Shown here: one piece after another, positions 25,540-33,393 of the stretch
Position numbering within the stretch: the stretch's first letter is position 1
Layout: each line of letters starts with the position of its first letter
NCBI GenBank assembly: GCA_029263295.1
Contig: JAJCXT010000043.1
Location: 1 to 63,967 of the forward strand
Reading direction: 5' to 3'
Length of the DNA: 63,967 nt
Origin: Acidobacteriota bacterium
GTDB taxonomy: Bacteria; Acidobacteriota; UBA890; WLXD01
Notes under the pieces: model-generated
Told to the model about the DNA's origin: nothing
The model's input: the letters and a program-made list of their open reading frames with translations, nothing else
Database searches by the model: none
Program-made: the position numbers and the translations under genes

Positions 25540-25570
25540 ACACGAATTCAGTGTAACACGAACTTCGTGT
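25540..25570 (-). promoter_or_regulatory. Tandem operator of the second toxin-antitoxin pair
   Basis: A perfect 7-1-7 palindrome ACACGAA-C-TTCGTGT (25556-25570) is preceded 16 bp earlier by a degenerate copy ACACGAA-T-TCAGTGT (25540-25554). On the minus strand TACACT (25550-25555) between them is a plausible -10. Spaced repeats like this suit cooperative ribbon-helix-helix dimers. Confidence 0.6.
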
Positions 25571-25700
25571 CTCCTATTTTGGAAGAATGTGGCCCGCTCG
25601 ACGAGCGCCGCGATCGCGCGAGCTTTCGAGCGCTGTCGCGTGACCTCGGGTCCTGTAGTCTGCTCTTCGCCGCCCCTTTACGCCGCCGATCGAGGTACCG

Positions 25701-27623
25701 ATGACCACATTCCAGACAGTCTCCGAAGGCCGCCGACGCGGCATGGTTGTCGCGCTCGTGCTCTTCTGTTGCGTGGCGATGCGAACCGCGCCAGCAGCAG
25801 CCGCACAGTCGGGAGACGGGGACACGACCTCGGCGAGACCGATGTTTGTCGACGGCCAGGCGCAGGTCGTCGGAGCTTTTGCCGATCCCGAGGAGTGGGT
25901 CCGGGAAGAGCTATGGGTCGAGGCTCCGTTCGACTCGGATGGCGACGGAGTACCCGATCGGCTGCACGTCGCCGTCGTGCGGCAACAGCAGACCGAGACG
26001 GAAGGTCTGAAGGTTCCCACCATCTACGGATCGAGCCCGTATTACTCGGGAACCTCCGGACCTCGCGAGCACCTCTGGGACGTCCGGCAGGAGCTCGGTG
26101 AGGAGCCGCCTTACCGCGAGCCTAATCCTCCTGTCGAACAGCGGCTCCGACCTGGAATCGCCGCCGGGCTGATTGATGACTGGGTACCGCGCGGGTTCGC
26201 GGTGGTGCACTCGGAAGCACCTGGAACCGGGCTGTCGATGGGTTGTCCGACGGTGGGTGGGCCGGCGGAGTCGTTGGCGCCGAAGGCGGTGATCGACTGG
26301 CTCAATGGTCGCGCCAGGGGCTACACGACACGCACCAGCGACATCGAAGTCAGCGCGCACTGGTCTACCGGCAAGGTGGGCATGACCGGCACCTCTTACA
26401 ACGGCACGATCCCGGTGGCCGCCGCGACCACGGGCGTGGAGGGCCTCGAGGCAATCATCCCGGTCGCGCCCAACAATTCCTACTTCCGCTACTACCGCGA
26501 GAACGGTCTCGTCCGTCATCCCGGGGGTTGGCTGGGCGAGGACATCGATTTCCTCTACGACTTCATCAATAGCGGCGACCCTGAGCGCCGCCCCGACTGC
26601 AACACCCGTGTACGCGACGACGAGATGCGCGCCAACCTCGACCGCGTGACCGGCGACTACAACGACTTCTGGGCCACCCGCGACCTGCTGCAGGACGTCG
26701 ACGGTATCCGCGCGGCCACCCTCATGGCGCACGCGTTCAACGACTGGAACGTCAAGGCCGAGCACAGCGTGCTGGTGCTCGAGGCACTCAAGCGCAACGG
26801 GGTTCCGTACCAGGCGTACTTCCACCAAGGCGGCCACGGCGGCCCGCCGCCAATGGAGCTGATGAACCGCTGGTTCACTCGTTATCTGTACGGAATCGAC
26901 AACGGCGTCGAGGACGATCCCAAGTCGTGGATCGTACGCGGCGACGATGATCGGCTACAGCCGACCCCTTACCCCGACTATCCCCATCCCGACGCCTCGC
27001 CCGTCACTCTCTATCCGACCGCGGGAGGCATCCAGACCGGCACCCTCACGCTGGAGCCGATCGATGGCCAGGGCTCCGAGACTCTGGTCGACAACTTCTC
27101 GTTTGGAGGCGACGACCTGGCGCAGGCAGAGTGGACCGATCACCGACTTCTCTACACCACGCCCGAGCTCGCGGCGCCCGTGCACCTATCTGGATGGTCA
27201 CGCGTCACTGTGCGGCTGGCGGCCAGCAAGCCAGCGGCCAACCTGAGCGTGTACCTGGTGTCGTTGCCGTGGATCGAGGGCGGCCGCCGTGCCCGCGGTG
27301 GGCTCATCACGCGAGGTTGGGCCGACCCGCAAAACCACGCGGCGCTCACCGATGGAGCGCGCATGAACCACGCGGCCCAAGCGCAGAGCGAACCGCTCGT
27401 CCCCGGCGAGTTCCATGAGCTCACCTTCAGCCTGCAGCCGGACGACCAGGTGATCGCGGCCGGCCAACGCCTCGGCCTGATGATCTTCTCGAGCGACCGC
27501 GACTTCACCCTATGGCCGGATCCGGGCACCGAGTTGACGATCGATCTTGATGCCACCGCGATCGAGTTGCCGGTGGTGGGCGGAATCAACGCCCTCGAAG
27601 CTGCGATCAACGGCGGCAGCTGA
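25701..27623 (+). CDS. Secreted X-Pro dipeptidyl-peptidase-like hydrolase (peptidase family S15/CocE)
   Basis: 640 aa. The N-terminal hydrophobic segment (MVVALVLFCCVAMRTAPAAAAQ) is a probable signal peptide. The catalytic domain has EAPFDSDGDGVPDRLHV, the nucleophile elbow GMTGTSYNGTIPVAAA (Ser232), AHAFNDWNVKAEHS (Asp) and YFHQGGHGGPP (His), in the S15 order. Residues about 430-640 form the PepX C-terminal jelly-roll domain (LVDNFSFGG...HLSGWSRVTVRLAAS). It cleaves X-Pro from peptide N-termini or acyl bonds in related esterases. A hairpin (27643-27660) separates it from the convergent histidine kinase. Confidence 0.88.
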   Translation: MTTFQTVSEGRRRGMVVALVLFCCVAMRTAPAAAAQSGDGDTTSARPMFVDGQAQVVGAFADPEEWVREELWVEAPFDSDGDGVPDRLHVAVVRQQQTETEGLKVPTIYGSSPYYSGTSGPREHLWDVRQELGEEPPYREPNPPVEQRLRPGIAAGLIDDWVPRGFAVVHSEAPGTGLSMGCPTVGGPAESLAPKAVIDWLNGRARGYTTRTSDIEVSAHWSTGKVGMTGTSYNGTIPVAAATTGVEGLEAIIPVAPNNSYFRYYRENGLVRHPGGWLGEDIDFLYDFINSGDPERRPDCNTRVRDDEMRANLDRVTGDYNDFWATRDLLQDVDGIRAATLMAHAFNDWNVKAEHSVLVLEALKRNGVPYQAYFHQGGHGGPPPMELMNRWFTRYLYGIDNGVEDDPKSWIVRGDDDRLQPTPYPDYPHPDASPVTLYPTAGGIQTGTLTLEPIDGQGSETLVDNFSFGGDDLAQAEWTDHRLLYTTPELAAPVHLSGWSRVTVRLAASKPAANLSVYLVSLPWIEGGRRARGGLITRGWADPQNHAALTDGARMNHAAQAQSEPLVPGEFHELTFSLQPDDQVIAAGQRLGLMIFSSDRDFTLWPDPGTELTIDLDATAIELPVVGGINALEAAINGGS

Positions 27624-27642
27624 CGTTCGCGTCCAGACTGAA

Positions 27643-27660
27643 CCGCTGTCGGACCAGCGG
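27643..27660. terminator. Bidirectional hairpin between convergent genes
   Basis: CCGCTG (27643-27648) and CAGCGG (27655-27660) form a perfect 6-bp stem with a 6-nt loop, 20 bp after the S15 stop and 12 bp before the histidine-kinase stop. CTTTC follows on the plus strand, so only a weak intrinsic signal is present. Confidence 0.4.
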
Positions 27661-27671
27661 CTTTCGTCCTG

Positions 27672-30512
27672 CTACGTCTGCCAGACTCGCGGCCGGCCTG
27701 TGTTGGCGGCAAGAGGAACCTTGAGCACGACCTCGGTGCCCGCCTCCCGCCCCGACGCGACCGCCACGACGCCGTCGAAGGAGGCCGCCCGTTCCTTCAT
27801 GCCGAGCAGGCCGAGCGACAGATCGCCCGTGGTCTCCTCCTCGGCAATTCCATGGCCGTCGTCGATCACTCTGACCTCGAGACTGTCATCGGAGCTTTCG
27901 ATCACTACCCGAATTTCTGAGGCGTCGGCGTGACGTGCCACATTGGTCAAGGCCTCCTGCACGACACGAAACACTGCCGTCGCGAGTCCAGTCGCGAGAT
28001 CTGGGACCTCAGCGGGTAACTCGATGCTCGCCGCCAGGCCATTGCGCCGAGCGAACGCCTCGACGTACCACCGCGTGGCATCCAGAAGGCCCAGGTCATC
28101 GAGCACCGGCGGCCGCAGATCGCTGGAGATTCGCTGCACGGCTCCGATCGTCTCACCGATCAGTTTCATCGACGCAAGCGCACGCTCCTGGAGCTGGGGC
28201 TCCCTGCCCGCTAGCTTCCGCGCCATCCAGGCGAGGTCGATGTTCACGCCTGTCAAAGATTGGCCGAGCTCGTCGTGCAGCTCGCGGGCAAGAAACGTCC
28301 GTTCCTCCTCGCGAACGTCCTGCAACCGCGCGGCCAGGGCGCGCAGAGCGTCGGCAGCTTCTCTCGCCTCGTCGCTTGCTCGCCGGAATGCCACAGCATC
28401 ACCGACCACGTTGGCGATCGATTGCACGAAGTCTCCGTCCTCGCGTTTCAGCGCCAGCGGTTCATCGGAGAACACACCCAGCACGCCGAGCGGCCTTTGT
28501 GGCCCGCGGATGATTACGCTGATGCCACAAACGAGACCGCGCTCCAGTGACAACATGGAAGGCTCGAACCGGGTTTCCGTGCGCAGGTCCTCGACGAACA
28601 CCGGGTCGTTCGAGGTCAGCGTGTATCCGGCTTGCGAGTGCCTGTGAACATCGACCCTGAGGGTACCCACCAGTCCATCCGCGTGGCCGACGCCCGCACG
28701 CAGTAACAACTCCTCCCCGCCCGGCAAGAGTTCCATTAGCGAAGAGAACTCCACCCCCAGCTCTCTGGCAACGACGGTCACCGCCTCCTGCACAATCTCA
28801 TCGGCCGGCATCCCACCGAGCGCTTTCTCGCCGAGGCTGGCGGCTGCGGCCTGCTGCGCGCTTGCTATCCTGAGCTCCGCGGTGCTCTCGGCCACGAGTT
28901 CCGTCAGGTGATCCCGGTGCCTCAACAGCTCCTCCGCGGCCAACTTCTGCTCTGTGACGTCGCGCGCGGTTCCATAGGCAACGCCGTCTCCTAGCACGGT
29001 CCTCGAGTTCCACATGAGCCACCTGTAGGATCCGTCCTTGTGCCGGTAGCGATTCTCGAAGTTGAGGATGTCCTCTCCGGCGACCACCTTCTCTCGCACC
29101 GCCACGAGTGTGGCCTCGCGATCGTCGGCATGGACGAAGTCGATGTACTTCACGCCGATCAAGTCATCCTTGGCGTACCCGAGGAACCTGCCGAACGCCG
29201 GATTGACGCGCTGAAACCGACCGTCCAACGTCACAACACAGATCATGTCGACCGACAGATCGAAGACTCGCTGGAGTTCCGAGCGCGCCGCGTTCGCCTC
29301 GGCGGTGCGTTGCGCGACGCGCCGTTCGAGGTTGCGATTCAACTCCTGGACTCGCTCCTGCGCCCTCTTGCGCGCGGTGATGTCGAGGATCGTCCCTGCC
29401 GCTCGACGGGGCTCTCCGGAAGCGTCTCGGCCTACGATCCGGCCCCTGTTCAGTACCCAGATCCAGTGACCTCTCTTATGACGCACGCGATGTTCGATGG
29501 CGAACTGCTCGGTGCGCCCTTGACGGTGCGCATCGACAGCCTCCGCGACGACCTGCGCGTCTTCCGGATGGATCAGCTCCGCCCATACCCTTTTGTCCAT
29601 CGCCAGTTCGCCTGCGCCGTACCCGAGCAGCTCCTTAAAGCGGTCGTTGCAGCTCACCTGGTCGGTCCTGAGATTCGAATCCCAGGCGCCCAGACCCGCT
29701 CCGCGCAGCGCCAGCTGCATCTGCTCCTCGCTCTGGCGTACCGCCTCGGACGCCTCTCGCAGCTCGGTGATGTCGTCGACAATGCCGAAGACTCGGATGG
29801 GCTTGCCCAGCGGGTCTGTTCGCACCTCCGCCTGAGAATGGATGAACCTGATCGAACCATCCGGACGAACAACTCGATACTCGAGAGCCGACGGAACGTC
29901 ACCTCGGCGTGCCGCCGACGACGCGGTGTCGAGGCGCTCTCGATCCTCCGGATGCACCGAGCCGATGAAACGCTGATAAGTAGGCTCAAACTCTCCAGGT
30001 ACGTAGCCGAAGATACGGAAGTGCTCGTCGGACCACTCCGCGGTGTCGTCCCGAAGATCCCAGTTCCAGTTGCCGACCTGGGCAATTCGCTGCGCGTAGG
30101 CGAGAGCTGCGCTGCGTTCCAGGTGTTCGCCGAGCGACCGCCGGCCCCGCCTCACCTGACCCTCGAGCAATTGGGCTCGCTGAAAGGTCTTCCGCACCAG
30201 GTACGTGCCGCCCCCGAACGCAGCGGAGACCACCAGCATCACGAGCCAGCTGTAATTGCGGTGCAGCGCCTCGGCGATTGCCATTGCTTCGGAGCGACTC
30301 AGCCAGAGCGGCACCACCCACACAACGACAAGCTCAACGAAGTAGAACAGGCCAATTGTGACAGCACCCACCGCCAGCACGGCCGCAAGTGCGCTCTGGC
30401 CGATCCGGGCCAGCCCGGCCCGGTGGCAGTACAGCACGAACAGCGAAGCACCCGCGAGTGTCACGATCACCAGATCGAGCACGGTCGTGAAAGCGACAGA
30501 TTCCCAGATCAT
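27672..30512 (-). CDS. Orphan multi-PAS/GAF histidine kinase (HisKA_3, NarL-type)
   Basis: 946 aa. Three predicted membrane helices lie in the first about 115 residues. Then come three PAS/PAC units (QVGNWNWDLRDDTAEWS; GLGAWDSNLRTDQVSCN; VFDLSVDMICVVTLDG), a GAF domain (about 560-700), a dimerisation/phosphoacceptor helix with ARELHDELGQSLTGVNID (His746) and a HATPase domain with EALTNVARHADASEI and VIDDGHGI. Kinases of this class phosphorylate LuxR/NarL-type response regulators. None is encoded in the window, so the partner is elsewhere. The signals sensed are unknown. Confidence 0.9.
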   Translation of the reverse strand: MIWESVAFTTVLDLVIVTLAGASLFVLYCHRAGLARIGQSALAAVLAVGAVTIGLFYFVELVVVWVVPLWLSRSEAMAIAEALHRNYSWLVMLVVSAAFGGGTYLVRKTFQRAQLLEGQVRRGRRSLGEHLERSAALAYAQRIAQVGNWNWDLRDDTAEWSDEHFRIFGYVPGEFEPTYQRFIGSVHPEDRERLDTASSAARRGDVPSALEYRVVRPDGSIRFIHSQAEVRTDPLGKPIRVFGIVDDITELREASEAVRQSEEQMQLALRGAGLGAWDSNLRTDQVSCNDRFKELLGYGAGELAMDKRVWAELIHPEDAQVVAEAVDAHRQGRTEQFAIEHRVRHKRGHWIWVLNRGRIVGRDASGEPRRAAGTILDITARKRAQERVQELNRNLERRVAQRTAEANAARSELQRVFDLSVDMICVVTLDGRFQRVNPAFGRFLGYAKDDLIGVKYIDFVHADDREATLVAVREKVVAGEDILNFENRYRHKDGSYRWLMWNSRTVLGDGVAYGTARDVTEQKLAAEELLRHRDHLTELVAESTAELRIASAQQAAAASLGEKALGGMPADEIVQEAVTVVARELGVEFSSLMELLPGGEELLLRAGVGHADGLVGTLRVDVHRHSQAGYTLTSNDPVFVEDLRTETRFEPSMLSLERGLVCGISVIIRGPQRPLGVLGVFSDEPLALKREDGDFVQSIANVVGDAVAFRRASDEAREAADALRALAARLQDVREEERTFLARELHDELGQSLTGVNIDLAWMARKLAGREPQLQERALASMKLIGETIGAVQRISSDLRPPVLDDLGLLDATRWYVEAFARRNGLAASIELPAEVPDLATGLATAVFRVVQEALTNVARHADASEIRVVIESSDDSLEVRVIDDGHGIAEEETTGDLSLGLLGMKERAASFDGVVAVASGREAGTEVVLKVPLAANTGRPRVWQT

Positions 30513-30596
30513 GCCGACGGCCCTTTCTCGGTAATCTGACGCGCAGCGAGACGCCTCGAGGACTTCAGACCCGACACGTTGCCGAGTCTGTGCATC

Positions 30597-30938
30597 TCAG
30601 CCCAGATAATCGCCCGCGGTCTTGCCTCGCCACTCCCCCGTGGGGTTGGCCGGGTAACGAACCTGTGCAAGCTGCTCGTTGGCGTGGAGCATGCGGTCGC
30701 CGACAACGTCGGCATGCGACGCCTGGTCGACCGAGCCGGCCGGCTCCCATATCTCGTCGCCATCTCTGCTCATGGCCAGCCTGACTAGCCTGCTCAGAAC
30801 CGTGTCCTTCTTACTGGTGCCGTCGTAGGACTCGATCGAGCTAGCCCCGTCTGCGTTGGTACGCACGCGGTGCTCGGTGCCGTCATCGTGAACGATGATC
30901 GTCACCCAAACCTGCGGTAGTTCCGGACTCCTTGGCAT
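30597..30938 (-). CDS. Hypothetical 113-aa protein
   Basis: AGGAGG about 8 nt before the ATG at 30938 marks this start; the open frame upstream to 31130 is dropped. The protein starts VWVTIIVHDDGTEHRVRTNADG (two strands), then a basic helix (LSRLVRLAMSRDGDEIW) and a polar tail. There is no signal peptide and no known family. It lies 84 bp before the histidine kinase on the same strand and could be co-transcribed. About 240 bp upstream of it (30939-31179) holds nothing I can identify. Confidence 0.55.
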   Translation of the reverse strand: MPRSPELPQVWVTIIVHDDGTEHRVRTNADGASSIESYDGTSKKDTVLSRLVRLAMSRDGDEIWEPAGSVDQASHADVVGDRMLHANEQLAQVRYPANPTGEWRGKTAGDYLG

Positions 30939-31179
30939 TGCCGACCCTCCTGTTCCCCTGCACTTACCCACCGTCCCCAGTGGCGACCGGGGTCGGCCCC
31001 ATCGCGTCCACCCGTCCATCTCAGGCCCCACACCCGTGACGGCACTTAGTCTCCTGTTGCTCACATCCGCGAGTACATCGGACCGGCGCGCGCGTTCAAC
31101 TCTGCCTATCGTGCCCCTGTTGAGGGCCACAAACCAGGGTGTCGCGAGGATTCCTCAATCAAGTCGGACGGCCTCGCGC

Positions 31180-32628
31180 CTAGTGCTGAGCCGCCACCAG
31201 CCTCCGCGCCCGTTCCACGACGGGCTGAGCACCACCGCTGTAGTTGGACATCACGGCGATCGTCCACTCGCCTTCCGGCCAGAAGACCAGCTGGGAGTTG
31301 ATGCCCACGAAGCCACCGCTGTGGCCAACGCCACCGTCCGGGCCAACGCCAAATCCGTAGCCATAACGATCCGAATTCAGCTCTGGCTTTCGGGAAGCCA
31401 GCAGCTCAAAGGTCGCCCGTGTAACCAGGGTCCCGTCGCGCAGCGCGTCGGCGAAGCGCACCAGGTCGCCCACAGTGGAGTAGCCGCCGCCCGCTGGACC
31501 GCCGCGAATGACATGCATGAAGATGTTGTTGCGCCAGACCGGGCCTTCCGGGGTGTTCTGCCGATCGTAGCCAACCGCCAGGTTGGGATTCACCTGATCG
31601 AGTTCGTAGCACGCGGTGGAGTCCATACCGGCCGGCCCGGTCACGTTGTCGCTTATGTAGTCGTGGTAGTCCTGTCCGGTGACCACCTCGATAACGCGGC
31701 CCAGAACCAGGAATCCTGTGTTCGAGTAGCTCCAGGCGCTGCCCGGCTCAAACTGCATCGTCTCGCTTTCGGCCAGGGTCATCAGCTCGCTCACCGTGCG
31801 GAAACGGGCGCGGGAGCTCTCCATGAACTCCTCGTTGAAGTAGCTGCCAAGACCGCCGGTGTGGCTGAGCAGGTGCTTGATGCGGATCTTGGCGGCCGAC
31901 TCCGGATCCGGGAAGTCCGGCAGGAACTTCGACAGCGGGTCGTCATACGACATTTCACCACGCTCAACCAGCTGAGCGATGGCCACAGCGGTGAACATCT
32001 TGTTCATCGAGCCGAGGTTGAACTTGGTTTCGATGTTGTTGGCGATGTCGAAGTCCTTGTTGGCCTCACCGCGCACGGCATCGAAGACCACCTCGCCGTT
32101 GCGCACCATGAGTACGGTGCCGGAGAAACGCTCCGCCTCGACGAGTTCGTCGAGCAGGCGGTTCATCTCAGTCCGGATCTCATCGTCGCCACGCTCACCA
32201 CTGCTGGGCGCGAGCGGCGCGCTTGCGGGCCCCATTCCGAGCCCTGAAATGAGATGCGGCGCGTCACTCTCGACGCTCACGCTCAAAGACATCCACCGGT
32301 CCGACTGCGTGCTGTGTAGCAGCAACTCGACCTGGTTGTCGGCATCGGCGCTAACCTCACCTACCTCGAACGGGGCGCCCCGCTCGTGTGTGTCCGACAG
32401 GATCGACACGTGTTGCTCGACCGGGAAGGCACCGCGGAACTCGTTGTTCATCGCGCTGAGCACGAACGCCTCGATCACGTCAGCGCCACCGTCGTTGATG
32501 GTGTCGACGAACTCGAGCGCGCGACGCATCGCCGCGCTGGGCTCGTCCTGTGCGGTGACGGGGACGCCCACGGCGACTAGCGCGCAAACGATGATCAGAA
32601 TTCGGGCCAGCGTGTTCGCCTGTCTCAT
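31180..32628 (-). CDS. Secreted serine hydrolase, beta-lactamase/class C penicillin-binding-protein-like
   Basis: 482 aa with a Sec signal peptide (ILIIVCALVAVGVPVTAQ). Residues about 30-140 are an NTF2-like or DUF3471-type accessory region. The beta-lactamase fold then shows the SxxK motif in FNLGSMNKMFTAVAIAQL, the YxN motif in AWSYSNTGFLVLG and the third motif as VGHSGGFVG (HxG in place of KTG). Such proteins are D-alanyl carboxypeptidases, esterases or amidases. A TetR-type palindrome lies 45-62 bp upstream of its start and is shared with the regulator gene next door, suggesting repression by that TetR. A fragment of a paralogue survives at 23816. Confidence 0.88.
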   Translation of the reverse strand: MRQANTLARILIIVCALVAVGVPVTAQDEPSAAMRRALEFVDTINDGGADVIEAFVLSAMNNEFRGAFPVEQHVSILSDTHERGAPFEVGEVSADADNQVELLLHSTQSDRWMSLSVSVESDAPHLISGLGMGPASAPLAPSSGERGDDEIRTEMNRLLDELVEAERFSGTVLMVRNGEVVFDAVRGEANKDFDIANNIETKFNLGSMNKMFTAVAIAQLVERGEMSYDDPLSKFLPDFPDPESAAKIRIKHLLSHTGGLGSYFNEEFMESSRARFRTVSELMTLAESETMQFEPGSAWSYSNTGFLVLGRVIEVVTGQDYHDYISDNVTGPAGMDSTACYELDQVNPNLAVGYDRQNTPEGPVWRNNIFMHVIRGGPAGGGYSTVGDLVRFADALRDGTLVTRATFELLASRKPELNSDRYGYGFGVGPDGGVGHSGGFVGINSQLVFWPEGEWTIAVMSNYSGGAQPVVERARRLVAAQH

Positions 32629-32672
32629 TCTCGGGACTCCAGGAAAGGTCGTCGGGACGTGCGATCATCAAA

Positions 32673-32690
32673 ACATACAGTTATGTATGT
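32673..32690 (-). promoter_or_regulatory. TetR operator 1, in front of the serine hydrolase
   Basis: ACATACA (32673-32679) and TGTATGT (32684-32690) are perfect 7-bp arms with a 4-nt spacer. The same CATACA-N4-TGTATG core recurs at 33343-33360 before the TetR gene. TATGTT on the minus strand in this box could serve as a -10. Confidence 0.75.
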
Positions 32691-32758
32691 TAGCGCCCGA
32701 CGCGCCCGTGTGCACGTCCGCCACCGGACGCCCGCGGCCGGGCCGCTTCGAATGAAGG

Positions 32759-33319
32759 CTAGCCGATGTCCTGCAGAATCAGGTCGAAGAGATCCGCTGT
32801 GAAGGCAGCTCGCGTGGTTGGTTTACGCGCCCCGTAGCCCACCTGCAGTACCCAGCCCTGGGTGGCCAGATAGGCAAACTCCGCACGGCGGCGCGCCTCC
32901 GCGCGATCTAGCCCGGCACTCTCGAGCTCCTTGCGAATGAAGGTCAGCCGGCGCCGTTCAACCTTGCGCGCCAAGGCAGCAACGCGCGCATCTTCGCGCG
33001 CCCACGCGAGGATCTCCACGTCGGGCGGATGCTCGTGCTCAGTCTCCTGGGCGCGCCGGAAGAAGGCGCCAAGGCGTTCGGCCGGCGTAGCCTCGCGGCG
33101 CGCCTGTCGAATGATCTCCGTGGTCTCCCGCTCCCAGGAATCCAGGACGGCATCGAGCAACTCGGCGCGGCCGCTGAAGTGGTGATAGAAGCTACCGCGC
33201 GTGATGCCGGCAGCTTTGGCGAGCACATCAATACGCACTGCCCCCCTGCCGCCCCGGCGAAACGCCGCGATCGCCGCCCGCACCCAATCCTCGCGCCCCA
33301 TCGATGTCTTACGGGCCAT
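32759..33319 (-). CDS. TetR-family repressor
   Basis: 186 aa from the ATG at 33319, preceded by GGGAGGAAATCGGC. A start nine codons upstream is rejected because it would lie in the palindromic box. The N-terminal helix-turn-helix reads VRIDVLAKAAGITRGSFYHHFSGRAELLDAVL. The C-terminal helical ligand domain ends with FAYLATQGWVLQVGYGARK. It probably represses itself and the serine hydrolase downstream, since both promoters carry the same 7-4-7 palindrome. The inducer is unknown; a cell-wall or ester compound is one guess from the target. Confidence 0.88.
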   Translation of the reverse strand: MARKTSMGREDWVRAAIAAFRRGGRGAVRIDVLAKAAGITRGSFYHHFSGRAELLDAVLDSWERETTEIIRQARREATPAERLGAFFRRAQETEHEHPPDVEILAWAREDARVAALARKVERRRLTFIRKELESAGLDRAEARRRAEFAYLATQGWVLQVGYGARKPTTRAAFTADLFDLILQDIG

Positions 33320-33342
33320 GCCGATTTCCTCCCTATCAACGA

Positions 33343-33360
33343 CCATACACGACTGTATGG
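33343..33360 (-). promoter_or_regulatory. TetR operator 2, in front of the TetR gene
   Basis: CCATACA (33343-33349) and TGTATGG (33354-33360), perfect 7-bp arms and 4-nt spacer, 24-41 bp upstream of the TetR start. It shares the CATACA-N4-TGTATG core with the box before the serine hydrolase. Confidence 0.75.
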
Positions 33361-33393
33361 CGCGCGCCAGGATCGTGTGCTGGATCGCATCCG

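Noticed and set aside
29040-30539. 499-aa plus-strand ORF
   Set aside because: Antisense to the histidine kinase, whose PAS, HisKA_3 and HATPase motifs are unambiguous.
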